In this document: positions 6,401 to 10,650 of the stretch, one piece after another
How positions within the stretch are numbered: position 1 is the stretch's first letter
How the letters are laid out: the number at the start of each line of letters is the position of its first letter
Origin: Thermoplasmatota archaeon
GTDB lineage: Archaea; Thermoplasmatota; JAQUQK01
Direction: 5' to 3'
Length of the DNA stretch: 10,650 nt
NCBI GenBank assembly: GCA_028716125.1
Contig: JAQUQK010000048.1
Location: 1-10,650, forward strand
Notes under the pieces: generated by a model
Databases searched by the model: none
Told to the model about the DNA's origin: nothing
Seen by the model: the letters and a program-made list of their open reading frames with translations, nothing else
Made by a program: the position numbers and the translations under genes

Positions 6401-8517
6401 AGAACGGTACGTTGCCATTCCTCGGTGAGTTCGCGGAGTTCCCTGATTCCTTCTTCCAGGACTTGGGCAGCCGTCCGAAGCCTCTCTTCGTCGGCCTGTC
6501 GCAACGCGTCATGCCATTCCAACCGTTCGTTTTCCGTCTCCGCGGCAGTCTCGGTTGCCGCTTTCAAGTCAGCAAAATAACGTGCCAGCGTTTCAGGTGG
6601 TTCAATTTTCTCCGGAAGGTACATCAGAGAACTGGCTTGATCTTCTGCCGAAACCTCTTTCAGTAACCCGCACAGTTCGGTCAATTCGGAATCCGTCACG
6701 GGCGGTTCCGTGTTCGGATCAAGGCGGTCCTTTAACCACTCACATGCGTCCTTAGATTCGGCGTATTCTTTTGCGGCCTGTTCGGCAGTGATTCGTTGCC
6801 CGCTTATCTCGATCGTCTTGGAGTCGACTTCAGCCCAATCTCGGATTTGGTTCCGCAAAACGGACTGCTCTTCTCGGAGGGCTCGCAATTCTTGGCGAAT
6901 ACGCTGTGCTCTTTGTTCAGGTGCATTACTTGTTTTGTCTGCCAATCTTCTTCCGATCGCCTGAACGGCTTCATTCAACTGCGTCTTTGACTCTGTGTCG
7001 TTCCCAAGCTGGCTGATGCAGAGTTGCCGGATGTCCTCAGGAATCATCCCTCTCAAGACTTTCAGAGCATTTTCTGTCTGGCTGGTTACAAGCACACGTT
7101 TTCCACGAGCGAGAAGAGCACTGATAACGTTTGCGATTGTGTGACTTTTGCCAGTGCCTGGTGGTCCCTGCACGAGCACACCAAAATGGTTCTTAAGCTT
7201 GTCCCAAATCTCCCTCTGCTGGTCGTTGTACTCCAAAGGGAAGAATAACTCGTTGTCGTCTTCGTCGAGATGGACTGGGGCGGATTCGGTAGGCCCATCG
7301 CCAATGCTCACCCCAGAATCGCCAGCCAATATTTTAATGAAGGGTGGTATGTCCTCGCCGCGGTCAATCGCTGCAGCGACTTTTTTCGCGTCATCGATCC
7401 AGAAATGGCGAGCACGTTGACGGACGAAAATCACGGGTGCATTGTGAATAACCGGACAAGGCGTTACTTCCGGCTTCTCTGCGACCAGATCAGTGTAGAG
7501 ATTCGTCACTTCCGCAGCCTCGGCACTCAACAATCCTGTCAGGGTGCCACTAATGGCCTTCATCTGAACGTGGCTCCAAACATCGGCAGGAGATTCACCC
7601 TCGTTCATCTTTCGAGCATAATCAAGAATCTTGTCTTTGTTTGGATACTCCAAGTCGCGCAAACACTCCAAGTCAATTTTCGTCGGTTGCGAACTTGATG
7701 CGACGAGTCGAATATTGCGGCGTTGCGGATCAAACTCTAAGTTGAGTGGCGTCAAGAAAAGGGGGTGTAGAACGCGAGCGTTTGTGCCACAGTCCCAGGC
7801 AAGAAGCAAGTGACCCCAAAGAATCTCGATACGATCACCTTCAACACTAAGTCTTTGATGTAGCGCGTAGAGCTCGTCATAGAGCGCGTTCGCACGGAAC
7901 AATGGGGTCACTCGCTCAGCCCATTTACTCCATTGGCCGTCCTTGTATTCGGCGAATGCAACCACACGACGGGGATCGTCTTGGAAATGCTCTTCTATTT
8001 CCCTTTCCGATATGGGCTTCACATCATTCTCGCTGCTTGTGACATCAACCCATCCGAAAAGTAGTGCGGGAACAGGAACTAGGCGTGCCCTATCTGAAGG
8101 CGAGACGGCTCTCCATCTTGCGGCAAATTCACGAACCATCTCCACACGTGTTTTGTTCTCGCTGAATTTCTCACGCCTAACAATGGACGGTTTAGGTTGC
8201 GGCGGATTTTCGGGATTCGGAACGAGAGCCAACCAATCCCTGATCCCTGCCGGAGGCTGAGGAGGATTTTCGATCGGACGTTTGAGCACCGACAACCAAG
8301 GCTCAAGCTGGGTCAAGGTGCCTTCGCCATCGCCTTCCCCGTTGTCGGCTCCACACGTATCAAACTCACGAGCGACACATTGAGAACATGTTATGAGATC
8401 ATTTTGCCACCATAGTTCAGAATTGTAAGCGGTGACATCCCTTGTCACGGGTAGGTCTATCGCCAAGACATGACTGATGTATTCAAAAAGTTGTTTTGCT
8501 TGTTCCCTGACACTCAT
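3442..8517 (-). CDS. Giant SF1 (DNA2/NAM7-like) helicase fused to a Vsr/DUF559-like nuclease
   Basis: 1691 residues. An N-terminal region (1 to ~420) of a type found in large AAA_11/AAA_12 helicases includes a C-x2-C at about 41-44. Walker A, GPPGTGKSHTIAN, is at ~451-463. A long insert (about 500-1090) is rich in charged, Leu-heptad helices, probably coiled coil. Walker B, VVVVDEASQCD, is near 1124-1134; motif III, VLVIGDPEQIS, near 1148; late motifs AYAFQGDERD (~1337) and NVATSRARDQ (~1369). The C-terminal nuclease (about 1425-1525) shows FEIDVGEIIIRRGY, YRIDLVAQG and IECDGDRWHG, the E...D...ExDG..H set of the MTES_1575/DUF559/Vsr-like group. After a Pro-rich linker comes a helical, probably winged-helix tail (about 1585-1675). 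All ATPase and nuclease residues appear present. Expected role: ATP-driven movement on DNA or RNA coupled to cleavage, cytoplasmic, as in phage-defence helicase-nucleases. ATGA overlap with the upstream AlbA_2 gene indicates translational coupling. No RNPLLN motif of DUF4011/Hhe proteins is seen. Confidence 0.95.
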   Translation of the reverse strand: MSVREQAKQLFEYISHVLAIDLPVTRDVTAYNSELWWQNDLITCSQCVAREFDTCGADNGEGDGEGTLTQLEPWLSVLKRPIENPPQPPAGIRDWLALVPNPENPPQPKPSIVRREKFSENKTRVEMVREFAARWRAVSPSDRARLVPVPALLFGWVDVTSSENDVKPISEREIEEHFQDDPRRVVAFAEYKDGQWSKWAERVTPLFRANALYDELYALHQRLSVEGDRIEILWGHLLLAWDCGTNARVLHPLFLTPLNLEFDPQRRNIRLVASSSQPTKIDLECLRDLEYPNKDKILDYARKMNEGESPADVWSHVQMKAISGTLTGLLSAEAAEVTNLYTDLVAEKPEVTPCPVIHNAPVIFVRQRARHFWIDDAKKVAAAIDRGEDIPPFIKILAGDSGVSIGDGPTESAPVHLDEDDNELFFPLEYNDQQREIWDKLKNHFGVLVQGPPGTGKSHTIANVISALLARGKRVLVTSQTENALKVLRGMIPEDIRQLCISQLGNDTESKTQLNEAVQAIGRRLADKTSNAPEQRAQRIRQELRALREEQSVLRNQIRDWAEVDSKTIEISGQRITAEQAAKEYAESKDACEWLKDRLDPNTEPPVTDSELTELCGLLKEVSAEDQASSLMYLPEKIEPPETLARYFADLKAATETAAETENERLEWHDALRQADEERLRTAAQVLEEGIRELRELTEEWQRTVLGLIAADPKNGAFWENFLKTCEEHHSTAFEAFQKSQTFDIEVANLPPDVDVDVALAALDGVVQQGRNPKSVLIWPFLHKSAKCLFKAVTADGKPLSIPERLAAAKAYFVHMDRMVKFEKYWRKNLEPVSGPMADDSAPMPVADAGERIKKVGRVVQWAKQHLGKIDEQAQAMGCPASRRVCHCEDTLIALLSILHGQQAVLKQAQISASLVAYEEALRRERKKANAHPLWDDFAGAVARRSACEYEEASRCLHSLLAVKPKSERIKDLKSRIAVVAPLWASELVEYARECGTTAIPTNWRTAWRIRRLGSWLDQLHDRESIESLQKRLERCRRREQGLITRLVHERTWQRQIKNVKPEQHQALATWADAMRKYGKGTGKYAPYWLNVASRAMRVAQGAVPVWVMPLFRVVELFAAEPGIFDVVVVDEASQCDIRALPVLFRGKKVLVIGDPEQISPASVGVPHDKVMEQIRIWLNGVPYPERFFINNSLYTITGTLPYMDRTLLSEHFRCVPEIIGFNNHLCPTYGGNLEPLRQPNPEFRLEPSIRTVFVESGFKNNAGVNEPEAEALVNKLVECCQDPRYSKGGKDGRRRTMGVISLLGDEHAKYISGLIAQRLNETEREERRIICGDAYAFQGDERDVMFLSMVIATNESFNALVKEDARQRFNVATSRARDQVFLFHSVKLSDINNPECVRYKLLSWYQNPPLKRIEAGLEVLKTNADSQFEIDVGEIIIRRGYRVIPQFEPLKDRQYRIDLVAQGQRDRLAIECDGDRWHGQEKWEDDQKRETQLRRAGWNFWRVSSSVFYRDRSAALSSLWEILDDLGIAPENLWEQPKSEPALSPPKESAVVTEIAPPAELKQEKKVAECAKDEFSDRLRPALDRATKRNMDIQTMALAEIAHLIVGFLRQGQHLTRRNLSGKACRVLELHLSGKSQELLERKLQRALQHLVDREIVVIDESGTIRFAFENNVIKQREFNLGENGREEKA

Positions 8518-9919
8518 ATGCCTCTATCCGCCATTATTTTGCCAACAATCTCCCAATGTCCGCCCTTGTCGGGACCGATGCGGCGGAGTAGTCCTTTTCC
8601 TTTGAGCTTTATCAGATTGTTTTCGACGGCTGTTGTGCTTATTCCGATTGACTGAGCGATAATATTGATCGTAGCGAATTTATTGACAATAAGCAGATGT
8701 AATATTTTCTCCTCACTTTCTCCCAACTTTACACCCAACTTTTCTCCCAACTGCCGACTCTTGCCTTCTGGGACCGTTTCAGTGGCCAGTAATCTTGCTT
8801 GTCCTTGGATAATGCCAGGCCGGTAAAAGGTTACCATAAAACCGCTTTTTATTTTCTCGAAAGCGACTTTTACGCCTGTTGCCTTGCACTCTTCGCTGAT
8901 GCGCCGCAAGCCGGAACCCCATTTTTCAATGTCTTCTGAACGATACAGCGTCTCAGCTATTAGAGGGTTGCGAGGAATGCTGGGCTTGTTTCCCTTGATG
9001 AAGTCTTCGGGTGAATACTCATAAGGAAACTGACCGGGGTTAAAAATTTCTATTCTGTCCCGGTAAATGGCAATTTCATTACTTTTCGGATTTGCAAAAT
9101 CCCTGTGGCACAATGAATTGATAATAGCTTCTTTAATGGAGCGGACCGGAATTTCAGGAATCTCAATCCTGCGGCTTCCTGAAAGGTCCGCCCGCCAATT
9201 GATATGCTCTTTTACATATGTTTCGCTCTTGTCTATCAGCTCAAAAAGATTACCGTGAAAACTTTGAATATCCAAAAACGTTATCTTGTCATGCCCGGCG
9301 AAAACAGCAGCTTGCACCTCAATGCGATTATTCTTGCAGAAAAGCGCCCGGCCAGCGTTAAGCAGTTTAGTCCCCTTAATAAGGTTCAATTTATTTAGAA
9401 CATTTTTTACAGAATCGAATGAAAAGCCGATTCGTCCTGCTTCTTTGCCTTTTTTGATAAACAATCGCAGGCTTGAAACATCAACGTCTGAAATCGGAGT
9501 TTCTGAAACTTCCGCGCCCCATGAGTAAACATAGTTTTTCTTCTTTTCCACAAGCCGCTCAATTTCCTTGGTGGAAATTTTTTTATCCTCTTCTCCGGCT
9601 CGTAGATAAAAACGGCCGTAGCGGAATATAGTCCTTCCTGGCCGCTGAAATCCACAACAATGCAATCTTTGCCTGATATATTCTGGACTTTAATGTCCGG
9701 GTAGATTTTGGGATCAACGTGGTCGGATATTGATTTGGAAATATCTTTAACCGTTGATTTGCCGATCTGCTGGCCGACAACTCTACCGTCATTTTCAATA
9801 CCGAAATAAAGCCTTCCTTTAGCACGTTTATTCAGAATCGCACAGATAGAAATAATTGCTTCTTTAAGCTCAGAGGTGGATTTCTTGAGCTCTACCATTT
9901 CCGTTTCTTTAAATTTCAT
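8514..9919 (-). pseudogene. AlbA_2 / HATPase_c_4 (RecG-like, Schlafen-type) gene with a 1-nt frameshift
   Basis: Two frames together give one complete family member. The first encodes an AlbA_2 domain (ETEMVELKKSTSELKEAI, GRLYFGIENDGRVVG, DCIVVDFSGQEGLYSA). The second resumes with YGRFYLRAGEEDKKIS and continues to 8514. One base is missing near 9620-9621, where Y-S-A should run on into Y-G-R. Restoring it gives exactly 468 residues. Later parts: HATPase_c_4 with EAIINSLCHRDF (~264-275), DRIEIFNPG (~288-296) and EKWGSGLRR (~332-340); Lys-Leu-Gly-Glu repeats (~390-402); and a winged helix-turn-helix (~405-460). The start at 9919 is chosen because AAAGGA lies seven bases upstream; an in-frame ATG at 9958 lacks such a site. 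AlbA_2 proteins bind, and in Schlafen relatives cut, nucleic acid; the winged helix suggests a regulator or sensor. It overlaps the helicase gene by ATGA and leads the operon. Confidence 0.88.
8719..8754 (-). repeat. Tandem 12-bp coding repeat (Lys-Leu-Gly units)
   Basis: CCCAACTTTACA, CCCAACTTTTCT and a partial third CCCAACT follow each other with period 12 (8722-8757 on the plus strand). They encode QLGEKLGVKLGE on the minus strand, between the ATPase and the winged helix. The period is a whole number of codons, so gain or loss of a unit would keep the frame and only change the linker length. Confidence 0.7.
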
Positions 9920-9977
9920 ATCCCAATCCTTTGAGATTCTTTTTGCTTGCATGCTCAAGCTGATCTGATTTTCTGAA

Positions 9978-9989
9978 CTGTCCGGACAG
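9978..9989. promoter_or_regulatory. Perfect 12-bp palindrome CTGTCCGGACAG in the operon leader
   Basis: The palindrome lies between the candidate promoter (10028-10056) and the AlbA_2 start (9919), about 40 bases past the -10. Position and perfect symmetry suggest an operator for a dimeric repressor, possibly the winged-helix domain of the first gene acting on its own leader. That link is inference. Confidence 0.4.
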
Positions 9990-10027
9990 CTCTATTGCAA
10001 GACTTTTCGTTTTCTTGAATATTTTTG

Positions 10028-10056
10028 ATATTATTTTCTATTTTCTCGGATATCAA
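10028..10056 (-). promoter_or_regulatory. Strong sigma70-type promoter for the AlbA_2-helicase operon
   Basis: TTGATA (plus-strand 10051-10056) and TAATAT (10028-10033) are separated by exactly 17 bases. Five of six bases match consensus in each hexamer and the spacing is ideal, in an AT-rich stretch. It is about 110 bases upstream of the start at 9919 and leaves a leader of roughly 100 bases that contains the palindrome at 9978-9989. Confidence 0.65.
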
Positions 10057-10099
10057 GTTCTAAATAATTCACTTTCAAATTATATCTGGACACAGTTAG

Positions 10100-10295
10100 C
10101 CTTCAAGCCACCTGCGCCGTCCGCGCTTCGCGCGTCCGCCGCAGGAGCCTGATTTTTCACGCTCAGCCGATTGACTGACAACGTGTCACATGTTTCTGTC
10201 TGTCCTTGACATCGCCAGCGTTGAAGCGTCCCGCCTATGATTGGCCTGGATAACTTTCAATACCGACTTGGACAACATCAGAACCGAGCTTGCCG
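10100..10295. repeat. 196-bp direct repeat, right copy
   Basis: This is the partner of 432-627, in the same orientation and without gaps. It contains the hairpin at 10111-10145 and the final ~36 codons plus 3' flank of the HUH-like gene remnant. Here the coding frame continues upstream into a recognisable protein, so this copy is closer to the original context. The left copy joins the same 3' end to unrelated sequence. Confidence 0.95.
10111..10145. repeat. GC-rich imperfect hairpin in the right direct repeat
   Basis: It has the same TTC loop and 16-base arms as the left copy, again with 13 of 16 pairs. Two substitutions relative to the left copy lie in the arms: one restores a pair that is mismatched on the left (T/C-rich outer arm now CCTGCG/CGCAGG), the other breaks the sixth inner pair. 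Total pairing is therefore kept, which is compatible with selection for the hairpin. Confidence 0.7.
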
Positions 10296-10527
10296 ATCCA
10301 AACTTGGCGGATTCATACGCCATTGCACCAGTAGATCCTATATCAGAAGCCGGGCAACCAAGCGCCCCGGCCATATATGGCAACCCATGTAACCGACTGT
10401 CATATAGATCAATTTTAGAAATCCCCCCGCCAAGCCGCTTCCAAAGCGCACGCATAGCGAAACGATCACTAATCTTGATATTCTGTTGCGGCAACCCGGA
10501 GATCAAAAAATGAAAATGCAAACTGTA
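10186..10527 (-). pseudogene. HUH-type rolling-circle replication/transposition protein, N-terminally truncated remnant
   Basis: The frame carries SLHFHFLISGLP, an H-hydrophobic-H motif followed by a strand as in HUH endonucleases. Then come LWKRLGGGISKIDLYD and GLPYMAGALG, a Tyr in the place where HUH enzymes carry a catalytic Tyr (usually Y-x2-K or Y-x3-Y). The region AYESAKFGSASSVLMLSKSV follows. No Lys follows the Tyr, so the site may be degenerate. Residues before YSLHFHF in the open frame (from an ATG at 10584) come from the IS-like repeat block and replace the true N-terminus. The family assignment rests on motif order seen by eye and is moderate at best. It cannot work as it stands. 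Confidence 0.45.
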
Positions 10528-10573
10528 CGCGGCATTTGGAAAGTGCATAACTCCGGCACTCAAAAGTGCAGCA
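10528..10573. repeat. Two-unit repeat block, right inverted copy
   Basis: Read on the minus strand it starts TGCTGCACTTT, has GCCGGA in the middle and TGCACTTTCC, and ends ATGCCGC. This is roughly 80% identical to 75-120 with one small gap. With the left block it forms inverted ends about 10.5 kb apart. The outer flanks show no convincing short target duplication. It abuts the HUH-like remnant where that gene loses its N-terminus. Confidence 0.65.
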
Positions 10574-10650
10574 TTCTGAGGCATAGTTTTCCGTGGTAAA
10601 AGAGTCTAATTTTGCCGTTATAAAGGCGGCGAAAAAGGACTGAACCATGG

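Noticed and set aside
3442..8517. Assignment as an Hhe (DUF4011-helicase-Vsr) system
   Set aside because: The helicase and Vsr-like parts fit, but the DUF4011 RNPLLN signature is not seen at the N-terminus and the C-terminal tail does not look like DUF3320.
9610..9635. Programmed ribosomal frameshift joining the two AlbA_2 frames
   Set aside because: No slippery heptamer or following stem is visible at the junction, and homologous proteins are read in one frame by family knowledge. A lost base is simpler.

Overview
The window comes from a bacterium. There are Shine-Dalgarno sites of the AAAGGA type, sigma70-like promoter hexamers and several bacterial accessory-gene families, but no rRNA, tRNA or core metabolic gene that would fix the lineage. 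The family mix (4-fold beta-flower protein, AlbA_2/RecG-like ATPase, DUF4145, HEPN, large SF1 helicase-nuclease) is typical of defence-type accessory islands in environmental bacteria. I cannot name the organism.

Layout. From about 1.1 to 9.9 kb all real genes lie on the minus strand. In order of transcription (right to left) they are: an AlbA_2 plus HATPase_c_4 (RecG-like/Schlafen-type) gene broken by a single-base frameshift (8514-9919); a 1691-residue SF1 helicase fused to a Vsr/DUF559-like (MTES_1575-type) nuclease (3442-8517), joined to the previous gene by an ATGA overlap; a 98-residue putative PD-(D/E)XK protein (2949-3245); a zinc-ribbon DUF4145 protein (2242-2868); a HEPN-motif protein (1454-2173); and a 4-fold beta-flower protein with a Pro/Lys/Leu-rich tail (1083-1442). 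The first two genes form one unit behind a near-consensus promoter. The last four have a separate candidate promoter at about 3305-3332 that overlaps a dyad.

Edges. The gene block lies between two direct repeats of 196 bp (432-627 and 10100-10295, about 95% identical, no gaps). Each repeat holds the 3' end of a gene that in the right copy carries an HUH-like HFH motif, followed by a strong GC-rich hairpin. Further out, a 46-bp block made of two 24-bp-spaced units (75-120) is found again, inverted and diverged, at 10528-10573. The left block abuts a Dam-type adenine methylase cut off after about 60 residues; the right block abuts the HUH-like gene remnant, cut off at its N-terminus. This looks like a mobile-element scar zone carrying a defence-like cargo.

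How the genes may work together (inference). An ATPase/AlbA_2 protein with a C-terminal winged helix, coupled to a helicase-nuclease, resembles a nucleic-acid sensing and degrading module. The downstream HEPN, DUF4145 and small nuclease-like genes could supply an RNA- or DNA-targeting effector arm. I do not recognise this exact six-gene combination as a named system. The frameshift in the first gene means the copy shown may be impaired, unless the shift is a sequencing error.
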